From Agitococcus sp. (GTDB lineage: Bacteria; Pseudomonadota; Gammaproteobacteria; Pseudomonadales; Moraxellaceae): a DNA stretch of 64,000 nt. Positions 23,709 through 31,410 of the stretch are shown one piece after another. Made by a program: the position numbers and the translations under genes. The DNA is taken from contig JAUSLJ010000008.1 of the NCBI GenBank assembly GCA_030646715.1, forward strand, positions 248,001 through 312,000, read 5' to 3'. Position 1 is the stretch's first letter. Each line of letters begins with the position of its first letter. A model generated the notes under the pieces. The model was not told the DNA's origin and did not search any database. It saw only the letters and a program-made list of their open reading frames with translations.

Positions 23709-24406
23709 TGATCGAAATGACAACTAAAAACATTCAAGCCTGCGTACTTGATACCGAAACAACAGGTGTCAAAGACCCACAACCTGTTGAGGTCGCTTTC
23801 ATGCGCTTAGATGGGTTTATGAATCCCGTAGAACCGATTTTTTGCCAACGCTATAAGCCTGCTAAATCAATTGAATTTGGCGCGATGGCAACTCATCACA
23901 TTACCGATGAAGACGTTAAGGATTGCCCGCCTTATACCGATTTCTTACTGCCTGACGATATTACATACATGATCGGTCACAACATTGATTTTGATCAAAC
24001 AGCTATCAATGCCTGTGGCAAACAACCCGAGGTGAAGCTGATTTGTACGCTGGCACTTTGCCGCAAGCTGTGGCCAAACACCAGCCATACGCTGTCGGCC
24101 ATGCTTTACAAGCTGGATATGCCCTACGCCATTGAACACTGCCACAAAGCTCACTCGGCTGGTGATGACATCCGTATGACGTATCGTTTGCTTGAGTTGA
24201 TTGTCAAAGAAATCCGCGCGCTTGTAGGGCCAGTCAATGACTTCGAAGGGTTATATCAACTCAGTGAGATCGCACGTATCCCAACAATCATACCTTTCGG
24301 TAAGCATAAAGGTGATGACATTTCGCAGCTGCCAGTTAGCTATAAACGCTGGCTGCTAGAACAGCCCGATGTTGACCCTTACCTGCGTAAAGCACTTTCT
24401 AAGTAA
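23708..24406 (+). CDS. DnaQ-like 3'-5' exonuclease (ExoX type)
   Basis: The product is 232 residues. Exo I is CVLDTETTGV, Exo II is YMIGHNIDFDQTAINACG, and Exo III is HCHKAHSAGDDIRMTYRLLE; the final H...D marks the DEDDh subclass. The C-terminal IIPFGKHKGDDISQLPVSYK is the short domain typical of exodeoxyribonuclease X-like phage proteins. AAGGAT precedes the ATG, which overlaps the stop of the ATPase gene by one base. It would resect or proofread single-stranded ends during recombination. Confidence 0.88.
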   Translation: MIEMTTKNIQACVLDTETTGVKDPQPVEVAFMRLDGFMNPVEPIFCQRYKPAKSIEFGAMATHHITDEDVKDCPPYTDFLLPDDITYMIGHNIDFDQTAINACGKQPEVKLICTLALCRKLWPNTSHTLSAMLYKLDMPYAIEHCHKAHSAGDDIRMTYRLLELIVKEIRALVGPVNDFEGLYQLSEIARIPTIIPFGKHKGDDISQLPVSYKRWLLEQPDVDPYLRKALSK

Positions 24407-24422
24407 TGCGAGGCTAATAAAA

Positions 24423-25082
24423 ATGACAGCACTTACACAAGAAGAATTTTTAAAAAATGTGGCCAAGCATCAAATGCACATTTTACGCAATGACGGATTG
24501 TATCGACACGTTCGTTTTAAGCGTGAAGGCACGATGTGTATGCACTTTGATTTGGTGACTTGGCCAGGCTATCTGGCTTATTCAGGCGATATGGGCTGTT
24601 TTGTATTTTCACGCATTGAAGACATGTTTGAGTTTTTCCGCGCTGATCGCAAGCATGGCAAAGATGACGGGAATCTCAAAATCAATCTCGGCTATTGGTC
24701 GGAGAAATTGCAAGCAGTTGATGGTAATAGAAACGGTGGCTGCGCAAAGGAATTTAGCGAAGATACATTTACTCGCATTATTCATGAGTGGCGCATTAGC
24801 TGGATCAAAGAATATCGCGACAAGCTGACAAAAGGACAGCGTCGTGAATTGTGGGATTTCGTGCAAGAACAGGTAATTGCGAAAGCCGAAGAAGGTGGTC
24901 ATGCCGCTTATTCAGCAGCTTATGAATTTGAATATACGGTCAATGACTTGTCTTTTCAGTTTCATGATTTTTGGGATCACAACTGCGATGAGTACACGCA
25001 TCGCTTTATTTGGTGTTGCTACGCGCTGGCGTGGGGCATTAAGCAGTATGACTTTGTTGTGCCAAGCAAGGAGGCAGCATGA
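24423..25082 (+). CDS. Conserved phage protein of unknown function
   Basis: The product is 219 residues from the ATG at 24423 with GAGG 9 nt before it. RHVRFKREGTMCMHFDLVTW, then PGYLAYSGDMGCFVFSRIED, is a conserved block of proteins found in many gammaproteobacterial prophages. The C-terminus ends AWGIKQYDFVVPSKEAA. Function unknown. Confidence 0.78.
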   Translation: MTALTQEEFLKNVAKHQMHILRNDGLYRHVRFKREGTMCMHFDLVTWPGYLAYSGDMGCFVFSRIEDMFEFFRADRKHGKDDGNLKINLGYWSEKLQAVDGNRNGGCAKEFSEDTFTRIIHEWRISWIKEYRDKLTKGQRRELWDFVQEQVIAKAEEGGHAAYSAAYEFEYTVNDLSFQFHDFWDHNCDEYTHRFIWCCYALAWGIKQYDFVVPSKEAA

Positions 25083-25297
25083 GCAATAAACACAATCCAA
25101 GCGGTAAGGCGTTTTTCGTCACTTATAAAGACGGGAGTCGAATGGCTGCCGCTTTCGACCTGTTATTTAACAAGTTTGATAATGGCGAAACATTAGAGCA
25201 GCTCAGGCTTGCTGTAGAAGATGGCGCGAATATTGAGTTAATTGACTCAAGTTTAGTTAGTGCGCGTTGGAATGAAGAAAAGGCGGATACGAAATGA
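25079..25297 (+). CDS. Small phage protein of unknown function
   Basis: The product is 72 residues, MSNKHNPSGKAFFVTYKDGS..., hydrophilic with the segment LLFNKFDNGETLEQLRLAVE. It overlaps both neighbours by four bases, so it is part of the coupled early operon. No motif is recognised. Confidence 0.65.
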   Translation: MSNKHNPSGKAFFVTYKDGSRMAAAFDLLFNKFDNGETLEQLRLAVEDGANIELIDSSLVSARWNEEKADTK

Positions 25298-25917
25298 AAG
25301 AACGGCCAATTTTATTTAGTTCGCCAATGGTTCAGGCAATCTTGGGTGGTCGCAAAACGCAGACTCGACGCATTTTAAAACATGAAGTCGAAAGCGATAA
25401 CTGTATTGTCATTAAAAAACTTTCTCCGCCACGAATAAATGTTCGTGACCCGCGTTTTTTACAGTTCTGCCCTTATGGTGTTGTTGGTGATCAGCTATGG
25501 GTGCGTGAAACAACAACAGAAGAATTTATGGGTAGCACGTCTTTTACAAAATATGTTGCTGACGGCCATATTAGTTATGACGAATGGAGTTATTCAAAAA
25601 CTACTCGACCCTCTATTTTCATGCCGCGCAATTTTTCACGAATATTGCTTGAGATAACAAACGTCCGTGTTGAGCGGCTAAATGACATTACTGATACGGA
25701 CGCTATTGCAGAAGGCATCGAACGTCTTGGCAATGAGTTTAATTGCAGCCCGTGGCGTAACTATCGCATCGGCAAAGTTGGTGAAATGGATATGCACTGC
25801 TCTTGTCCTAGGCGTTCATATATGACGCTTTGGGAGTCAATAAACGGCGCGGGTTCGTGGGCTGAAAACCAGTTTGTCTGGGTAATCACATTCAAAGTAG
25901 TTGAGATAAAACGATGA
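25294..25917 (+). CDS. ASCH-domain-like phage protein
   Basis: The product is 207 residues. KERPILFSSPMVQAILGGRK, then TQTRRILK, is the conserved start of a widespread phage protein with an ASCH-like RNA-binding fold. PYGVVGDQLWVRET, SIFMPRNFSRILLEIT and the C-terminal YMTLWESINGAGSWAENQFV follow. The fold is related to PUA and is thought to bind nucleic acid. Its role in phage growth is not known. Confidence 0.8.
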   Translation: MKERPILFSSPMVQAILGGRKTQTRRILKHEVESDNCIVIKKLSPPRINVRDPRFLQFCPYGVVGDQLWVRETTTEEFMGSTSFTKYVADGHISYDEWSYSKTTRPSIFMPRNFSRILLEITNVRVERLNDITDTDAIAEGIERLGNEFNCSPWRNYRIGKVGEMDMHCSCPRRSYMTLWESINGAGSWAENQFVWVITFKVVEIKR

Positions 25918-26144
25918 ATCAGCAAGAAGTCCAAACCCCAAAAACCACGCAATACACCCTTCTTGAATTTAACCATACCCGTCATTCCAGAGGCAAAGAA
26001 GCCGCCAAGATAAAAATCATTGAGCCGAATGGTGATGATTATTGGTTGTGGATGAGCGTTAGTGACATCAAGAAAAACATCAAACAATTTGGCGAGCAAG
26101 ATGCTTTCACTCAAGCACTTGCGGCCTATGGAGTTAAGCAATGA
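25914..26144 (+). CDS. Small phage protein of unknown function
   Basis: The product is 76 residues, MNQQEVQTPKTTQYTLLEFN..., mixed alpha/beta (AAKIKIIEPNGDDYWLWMSV). It overlaps the ASCH-like gene and the HD gene by four bases each. No motif is recognised. Confidence 0.62.
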   Translation: MNQQEVQTPKTTQYTLLEFNHTRHSRGKEAAKIKIIEPNGDDYWLWMSVSDIKKNIKQFGEQDAFTQALAAYGVKQ

Positions 26145-26725
26145 CACTTTTAGTCAAAAACAACGAACCAGATATTGCGATGGCTGGTGGTGGTTATTTT
26201 AATTTTCTGCACCCTGAGAAAAGCACTATCCGCATTACAGATATTGCACACGCATTATCTAACGTGTGTCGATTTGCAGGGCATACGCGGGAATTTTACT
26301 CGGTAGCACAGCATAGCGTTTTGTGTAGTCTTAATTGCGATGAATCTGTTCAGTATGAAGCTTTAATGCACGACATTGCTGAATATGTCCTTGGCGATGT
26401 TACTCGGCCATTAAAGCAAATTCTTGGCGATTATAAGGCCATTGAAAAACAGGTAGAGGCGTTTCTGTTTCCATACTTCGACTTACCAATAGTGTTGCCA
26501 CCGTTAGTCAAAGACATTGACATGATTATGCTGGCTACTGAAAAGCGCGATTTAATGCCAGAGCATACGCATGAATGGCTTGATATTTATCAACGTGATC
26601 CACACCCGCGAAAAATTCGCCCGTGGTGTCCAGAGCTTGCTTACAACATGTTCATGAGTCGATTCAATGAGGTTTCACCTCTCAATCAACGAGTCGTTTG
26701 GACTCCTAAAAAATTACCTAATTGA
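26141..26725 (+). CDS. HD-domain phosphohydrolase (YfbR-like)
   Basis: The product is 194 residues. Metal-binding histidines and aspartates follow the HD pattern: AQHSVLCSLNCDESVQ, then ALMHDIAEYVLGDVTRPLKQ. The later DIDMIMLATEKRDL supplies the second Asp. YfbR-type enzymes are 5'-deoxynucleotidases; phages carry relatives that may adjust nucleotide pools. It is translationally coupled to the preceding gene. Confidence 0.85.
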   Translation: MTLLVKNNEPDIAMAGGGYFNFLHPEKSTIRITDIAHALSNVCRFAGHTREFYSVAQHSVLCSLNCDESVQYEALMHDIAEYVLGDVTRPLKQILGDYKAIEKQVEAFLFPYFDLPIVLPPLVKDIDMIMLATEKRDLMPEHTHEWLDIYQRDPHPRKIRPWCPELAYNMFMSRFNEVSPLNQRVVWTPKKLPN

Positions 26726-26735
26726 GGCAAACGCT

Positions 26736-27335
26736 ATGACTGGCGATCCTATTGATAAAGAAAAAATGTGTTTTGGCCATTTAACTGATTTAGAAATGGC
26801 TAATAAAGTGCGAATGCTTTACCGCGACACACTAGATCATGAAGCCGTGGTGACTGGTGCGCGTGATCGCATCATGTGGTTGAGCCAAGAAAATGCACGC
26901 CTCATCGCCGAACGCGATGAATACAAAGCCAAAATGATTGAGTTTTCTGAAAAAGGGAAAGCCGTTCTAAAAGAGCGAGAAAAATCCAAAGAGTTGAATA
27001 AGGACTTCAGTAAAATTATTCACGACCACGTTGTGCTTATGCAGGCTGCATGGATTGAATGGCAGCATGGAAAAGGCGCAGAAAAAGCAATGGTTTGGAT
27101 TGAAAACGCGCTTATCGGCCCTGGTCAATTACCAGACGAAGACGAACCTTATTCTACTGAATCGCAGGCTTGGTATGACGCTAATAAGGCAGATCCTTTT
27201 CCTAAGTGCTTCTGTGGCCGTCCTTCAAATATTTTATGGATGGGGAAAGGGTTCTGCTGCGAACAGCATTATAGCGAAGCCAAAGCCAAGGAATTAGTTT
27301 TTGCAGTTGATAGCGAAGGTGGCCATTGTGACTGA
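26736..27335 (+). CDS. Phage protein with coiled coil and C-terminal Cys cluster
   Basis: The product is 199 residues from the ATG at 26736 (GAGG 8 nt upstream). The first half is a long charged helix (LSQENARLIAERDEYKAKMI, then EKGKAVLKEREKSKELNKDF). Near the C-terminus KCFCGRPSNILWMGKGFCCE, followed by QHYSEAK, looks like a zinc site. Function unknown. Confidence 0.68.
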   Translation: MTGDPIDKEKMCFGHLTDLEMANKVRMLYRDTLDHEAVVTGARDRIMWLSQENARLIAERDEYKAKMIEFSEKGKAVLKEREKSKELNKDFSKIIHDHVVLMQAAWIEWQHGKGAEKAMVWIENALIGPGQLPDEDEPYSTESQAWYDANKADPFPKCFCGRPSNILWMGKGFCCEQHYSEAKAKELVFAVDSEGGHCD

Positions 27336-27588
27336 ACATCACATTCTCAACCTGCCAGCCATTCGCATCGGCTACACAAAAAAGCGTAAAGCGATTTGGC
27401 GCAAACCAGGAAGGCTTTATTACTACTTTGGGAATTTCTTCTTTCCTCCTGATTTGCCTAATGCGGTCGAAACGACTGTATTGGCAGCTATCAAGAAGTT
27501 TATGGAAGAAAATGCTGAGTTAGTGAAGCGTGATCGTGAACATCCAGATTATCAAACTCTGACGCAGTTGGCAGGATTGGAGGATTGA
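27328..27588 (+). CDS. Small phage protein of unknown function
   Basis: The product is 86 residues from a GTG at 27328 overlapping the previous stop by eight bases, starting MTEHHILNLPAIRIGYTKKR. YYYFGNFFFPPDLPNAVETT is an aromatic-rich segment. A TTG at 27301 would extend it into the preceding gene and is less likely. No motif is recognised. Confidence 0.6.
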   Translation: MTEHHILNLPAIRIGYTKKRKAIWRKPGRLYYYFGNFFFPPDLPNAVETTVLAAIKKFMEENAELVKRDREHPDYQTLTQLAGLED

Positions 27589-27589
27589 A

Positions 27590-27802
27590 ATGGTAAGTAA
27601 AGAATTAAAAGCTGCCCAAACTCAAATGACAATGATGAAAGGTCTTCTTGCCGATATGCCAGAACTAAAAGCAGAGGTAGATGAGCTGCTTGCCAAAATC
27701 AAGGCGACGATGGGCGAATATAGTGAAGAGGCGACTGCCTGCGTGTCGATGTTTTTGATGATTGAGGCTACGGAAAAAGCGGAGAGCGAAAGCAATGGCT
27801 AA
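27590..27802 (+). CDS. Small helical phage protein
   Basis: The product is 70 residues, MVSKELKAAQTQMTMMKGLL..., almost entirely helical with heptad-like spacing (LKAEVDELLAKIKATM). GGAGG precedes the ATG by 6 nt. Function unknown. Confidence 0.62.
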   Translation: MVSKELKAAQTQMTMMKGLLADMPELKAEVDELLAKIKATMGEYSEEATACVSMFLMIEATEKAESESNG

Positions 27803-27902
27803 TAAAAAACGCAATCGTAAAACATCTAAGCCTAATGCCGTCATGGTCTATGGCTGTGCTGGTGAATATTCAATTTTTGTTGTGTTGGGGGTGAAGAAGT
27901 GA
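27795..27902 (+). CDS. Small basic phage peptide
   Basis: The product is 35 residues, MANKKRNRKTSKPNAVMVYG..., with a basic N-terminus and a hydrophobic end (YSIFVVLGVKK). It overlaps the genes on both sides, which supports expression. Function unknown. Confidence 0.5.
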   Translation: MANKKRNRKTSKPNAVMVYGCAGEYSIFVVLGVKK

Positions 27903-28174
27903 AAAAGCAAAGCATTCAAGAATTGATGCCTGAACAAACAGCGTCTCTAAAACTTGCGTACTGGAACGCACCTCACGATGCTGACTTTGAGCAAGAAACC
28001 ATTTCATTAGCCTATAATGTATCGCTGTCATGGTTACAGGCAAAACGTAGCAATGGCGGCGGCCCTGCATTTCGCAAGGTTGGTCGTAAAATTTACTACA
28101 CCAAAAAAGACGTTATTAGCTTTTTTGCGGGCGAAGTTGTTAATTCAACGTCCGAATATTCAAAAGTTGCGTAG
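27899..28174 (+). CDS. Excisionase-like helix-turn-helix protein
   Basis: The product is 91 residues from a GTG at 27899 overlapping the previous stop. ISLAYNVSLSWLQAKRSNGG, then GPAFRKVGRKIYYTKKDVIS, is the MerR-like winged helix of AlpA/excisionase (HTH_17) proteins. It is the last gene before the att site, the usual place of a recombination directionality factor. It would promote excision with an integrase that is not in this window. Confidence 0.72.
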   Translation: MKKQSIQELMPEQTASLKLAYWNAPHDADFEQETISLAYNVSLSWLQAKRSNGGGPAFRKVGRKIYYTKKDVISFFAGEVVNSTSEYSKVA

Positions 28175-28337
28175 CCTCCGTGTAGCCACGATGTAGCTAA
28201 AATAAATATTGCTCATTGATTTTTAATGTTGTTAAATGTCAGTAATTTGATTTTACATCATTATAAATCAATGAGTTATGCATAACTTAGCCGCTTAATA
28301 TCGTCAAATAAAGCCTAATATTGCTATTAAACTTTGA
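28175..28337. promoter_or_regulatory. Gene-free att arm with repeats
   Basis: Between the excisionase-like gene and the tRNA remnant lie an 11-bp perfect inverted repeat (CTCATTGATTT at 28212-28222 and AAATCAATGAG at 28265-28275) and direct GTAGC repeats at 28173-28197. Such repeats next to att cores are typical binding sites for integrase arms or excisionase. The region is AT-rich. Confidence 0.5.
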
Positions 28338-28383
28338 ACTGTTAATCCTTAGGTCACTGGTTCGAGTCCAGTTCGGGGAGCCA
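28338..28383 (+). other. Right att site: displaced 3' end of tRNA-Asn (GTT)
   Basis: The sequence from ACTGTTAATCC through the T arm (ACTGG-TTCGAGT-CCAGT) to TCGGGGAGCCA matches the anticodon-loop-to-CCA half of tRNA-Asn. No 5' half is present before it. Integration into a tRNA 3' end leaves such a fragment at one prophage end, while the intact tRNA is rebuilt at the other, here outside the window. Confidence 0.85.
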
Positions 28384-28729
28384 TATAAATCAAAGGCTTA
28401 CAGAAATGTAGGCCTTTGTGTTTTGTGGGCTTTGGTTGTTGCCACTGGTGCGAATCTTCCTCACGCCATCCTTCGGACTTGGCAAGATGAAACAGCGTTC
28501 CAGCAGTAATGCCGCCTGACTCCTTCAAACCAAGCCAAACGGACAGAACATCTTTTCTACCTTTGTAATTTGTTGCGCCAGCACTCCAGTCATGCACCAC
28601 TTCAAAATCTAAACCAGCAGCTTTTGCAGCGGCTAATATTCTTACCCATGTTTCACGGTCACAATCGGAGCTTATGGCATTAAGGGCTGACTGTGCGCGG
28701 GCAATATCAATATGTGAATTACATACCAT
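28349..28729 (-). pseudogene. PriCT_2 primase fragment, truncated at the att site
   Basis: The frame holds 126 codons from the ATG at 28729. IDIARAQSALNAISSDCDRE, then TWVRILAAAKAAGLDFEVVH, and GGITAGTLFHLAKSEGWREE form the PriCT_2 domain that precedes the primase-helicase of phage and plasmid D5-type proteins. Soon after this the frame enters the tRNA-Asn remnant and ends with residues read antisense to the T arm (RTGLEPVT). The catalytic rest is missing, so this is a remnant of another element. It is coupled to the small membrane gene upstream. Confidence 0.78.
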
Positions 28730-28842
28730 CACGCCACCCCCAACCAATTTGGGTAATAGGCAGGAAGGACTAAAAAGAACGCCAGACAACACAAAAACAT
28801 TACGTCAGCGGCTATCGGCAGAAGCAAAAGAAAACGATTCAT
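28729..28842 (-). CDS. Small membrane protein of the element remnant
   Basis: The product is 37 residues, MNRFLLLLPIAADVMFLCCL..., with one long hydrophobic helix ending in YYPNWLGVA. GAGGA stands 7 nt before the ATG at 28842, and the stop overlaps the PriCT_2 start (TGATG). Function unknown. Confidence 0.58.
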   Translation of the reverse strand: MNRFLLLLPIAADVMFLCCLAFFLVLPAYYPNWLGVA

Positions 28843-28847
28843 TTGGT

Positions 28848-29099
28848 CTATCCTCGCAAATATAACGCCTGACCAATCACTTCAGCAGATAGACAATAAA
28901 GACGGATAGGTTTTTGCTTTTTGCAGGCAGCTGGTGCGGTCACATCTGAGCGACGAATAACCCAACCAAGATATTCTAAACTTTTTATATAGGCGGATAG
29001 CCGCCAGCCATGAAAACCAAAAGAAGGCTGAGTGAGTCGTTCACCCTCCAACATATGGCGCAGGGCTTCGGCTGGCATGGTATGTGGTCGCAAAGACAA
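28848..29099 (-). CDS. Helix-turn-helix-like phage protein of the element remnant
   Basis: The product is 83 residues. EALRHMLEGERLTQPSFGFH, then GWRLSAYIKSLEYLGWVIRR, has the spacing of a small winged helix found in phage replication regions. It is the first gene of the three-gene leftward remnant. It may be intact, but its operon is cut short. Confidence 0.6.
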   Translation of the reverse strand: MSLRPHTMPAEALRHMLEGERLTQPSFGFHGWRLSAYIKSLEYLGWVIRRSDVTAPAACKKQKPIRLYCLSAEVIGQALYLRG

Positions 29100-29123
29100 C
29101 AGGAAATAACTCTTGTTGAGTGG

Positions 29124-29176
29124 TATAATCGCCTTGCTCAGAGGCTCCTGTTTCGGATACGAACGGAGGCTTTTTC
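29124..29176 (+). promoter_or_regulatory. Extended -10 promoter directly followed by a terminator
   Basis: TGG-TATAAT (29121-29129) is an extended -10 box. About 12 bases on, an imperfect hairpin (AGGCTCCTGTTTCG / CGAACGGAGGCT) ends in five T at 29171-29175. The arrangement would give a very short RNA or act as an attenuator upstream of the epimerase gene. It may mark the boundary of native chromosome. Confidence 0.45.
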
Positions 29177-29284
29177 ATTTATAAAACCTCCCCGACAGAC
29201 TCACCATTCAACAGTCGAGCAAAGTCTGCAACTCGCCACATCAATCGGCTATTTATACGAATAGGACGCACTGGAGCAATGTTA

Positions 29285-30186
29285 ATGCACATTTTATTGA
29301 CAGGTGGTACAGGTTTTTAGGCACGGCTTTATGTGCATTATTGTTAAGCGAAGGCCACCAACTCACCATCATCACCCGTAAACCACAAACCGTTTTTACC
29401 CGTTACAGCGGCAATGTTCGTGCTTTACGTCGCTTAACCGACTTAACCGTCAATGATTATTTTGATGTCGTTATTAACTTGGCAGGTGAAGGAATTGCCG
29501 ACCAACCGTGGACAACACAACGCAAGCTCGCGCTCTCTACCAGCCGCGTCAACTTAACCGAAGAATTAGTAGATTGGATGCGCAGAGTAAAAAAACGGCC
29601 TCAAGTTTTATTATCGGCCTCGGCAATCGGTTGGTATGGTAATCAAGGCAGTGTGATTTTGGATGAAGACTCTAGCCCACACGACGAATACACCCATCAA
29701 CTGTGCAATGATTGGGAAAAAGCGGCGTTAAGTGCGGAGAAAATAGGCGTGCGCGTCTGTATAGTGCGCACAGGCGTGGTTTTAGGCCGCAATGGTGGCA
29801 TGTTGAAAAAGCTCTTACCCGTGTTTGGTTTTATCTTAGGTGGACGTTTAGGTGATGGGCAACAATGGTTTTCGTGGATTGCTTTGCAAGACTATTTGTC
29901 TGCGGTGTTGTTTTTAATGACTAACTCGAAAACGCGAGGTGTCTTTAATCTGACTGCTCCACAGCCTGTGACGAATAATGACTTTACCGATGAATTAGCG
30001 CACTTATTACATCGCAAAGCTTTTTTGAGAGCTCCTAGTATTGTGTTGCGGATATTAATGGGTGAAATGTCGGTTTTATTATTGGGCGGCCAACGGGTTT
30101 TGCCAAGTCGATTATTAGATGCGGGATTTAGTTTTAGATTGCCGTCGTTGCAGAAGGCGTTGCAGGTGGAGTTGGTATTGGGGTAG
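29285..30186 (+). pseudogene. TIGR01777-family epimerase/dehydratase, frameshifted near the start
   Basis: The frame from the ATG at 29285 (GGAG 8 nt upstream) gives MHILLTGGTGF and then a TAG at 29318, in the middle of the Rossmann motif. The rest of the protein (29341-30186) continues in another frame as LSEGHQLTIITRKPQTVFTR through LLSASAIGWYGNQG, LCNDWEKAALSAEKIGVRVC, IVRTGVVLGRNGGMLKK and RVLPSRLLDAGF, all typical of the YfcH/TIGR01777 family. Adding one base in the TTTTT run restores TGGTGFIGTALCALLLSEGH. It is either a recent inactivation or a sequencing error. These proteins are NAD-dependent epimerase-like enzymes of unclear substrate. Confidence 0.85.
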
Positions 30187-30359
30187 TTATGGGTTTTGTG
30201 CTAACTTGGGAAATCCGCCCGCCCAATCTATCGTGTATTTCCCCTTTTCATCCCAATAATGAAATGAGGAATAGCAATTAACTAACTACCAAGGTATGAA
30301 ATAATTGCTATCGCTTTCGGACAACTTCCACACGCAATGTGCTCAGTAAATAACTCAGA

Positions 30360-31403
30360 CTACTTCATACAATTCCAGATGTAGTTGGCATACTCGTTGT
30401 TGAATTCGGCATTCATCTGTAACGCAGCGTAGGCCACTTGATATGCCACAAGAGCACCAGTCTCCTGCCCTACACGCCCCTGAGTAGTGATGTTCGACTG
30501 CAATGCCTGAGGAAAACTTTCGTAGTGCTGGTCGCCGTCGTTGCACGATGTGGTGATCTGACAGGCGTTCCGAGCAGCTTCGAGCGCACGGAAGTACTGT
30601 TGGCCAAGATCATTCCTCTGCTCCTGCCTTGAGTACTGGGCAACACGAGGAGCCCATTCCTCGGCAAGTTGACGAATTTTGCCTGGAGCAATAGACGTTT
30701 GAAAAAATTCCCTTAAGTTCGGATCGGTGAATCGAGACCAGCGCGACCGAAACTTGTTAGACACATCAGGCGAACACGCTTGGCCGTCAGCCTTTGAATA
30801 TCGCCTGTAGTATTGTTCAAAGTCGCCAGCACTAGCAGCTTTAGTGTTAGAACCACCAGTATTAGAACCTCCGACATTATTTGCACTTTGCACCTGTTCC
30901 GCTACAGTTGCGATTCGATTCAACGAACCAACCCAGAAATCAGCGGCAGCTGCGCGGGCAGCCCCTGCCTCAATCTTGTCCGATGTCCCACCATAGGGGT
31001 TTTGAGTGTTGGTGGCCATCGTCGGTGCTCCCTTTGGTGCAAGACTGTCCGAACGGCGCGGCAGGTTTTTCCAAGCACCTACTTGTGCAGCTGGCGCATT
31101 ATCTGTCGGCGATACAGGAGCTTCCGTACTGAGTGCTGGTGTCTTCCCCAACATCTGCTCTTTGACTGATACTGGCGCTGACATAGCCCATCCAACCCAT
31201 TGCTTCGTGCGGCCACAGTCCTGCAAATCAGTCTGCTGACTTGGCCAGTATTGACGGCAAGTGTCTTTCTGATCGAGGCAGTGGCGAAGCACCGAAGTCT
31301 CCTCGACTGAAAGTCCGCATAGCGTCGGCGTGTCCGCATAGGATAGTGATGCAGCGGCCAGCAAGGCGACGAAGTTGATTGACCAGCGCAGTATTTGAGT
31401 CAT
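30360..31403 (-). CDS. Secreted protein of unknown function
   Basis: The product is 347 residues. A signal peptide (LRWSINFVALLAAASLSYAD) has a likely cut after SYA. The mature N-terminus is Cys-containing (LCGLSVEETSVLRHCLDQKD, then TCRQYWP...DCGR), suggesting disulfides. A low-complexity Asn/Gly/Ser linker (NVGGSNTGGSNTKAAS) separates this from a helical C-terminal domain (LREFFQTSIAPGKIRQLAEE, then CMK at the end). The base composition appears higher in GC than both flanks. It is followed on the same strand, seven bases downstream of the lipoprotein gene's stop, as a two-gene unit. Family not recognised. Confidence 0.7.
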   Translation of the reverse strand: MTQILRWSINFVALLAAASLSYADTPTLCGLSVEETSVLRHCLDQKDTCRQYWPSQQTDLQDCGRTKQWVGWAMSAPVSVKEQMLGKTPALSTEAPVSPTDNAPAAQVGAWKNLPRRSDSLAPKGAPTMATNTQNPYGGTSDKIEAGAARAAAADFWVGSLNRIATVAEQVQSANNVGGSNTGGSNTKAASAGDFEQYYRRYSKADGQACSPDVSNKFRSRWSRFTDPNLREFFQTSIAPGKIRQLAEEWAPRVAQYSRQEQRNDLGQQYFRALEAARNACQITTSCNDGDQHYESFPQALQSNITTQGRVGQETGALVAYQVAYAALQMNAEFNNEYANYIWNCMK

Positions 31404-31410
31404 ATAACCC

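Noticed and set aside
28349-28383. C-terminal RTGLEPVT as real protein sequence
   Set aside because: It is read antisense through the T arm of the tRNA-Asn remnant, a common artefact of frames running into tRNA genes.
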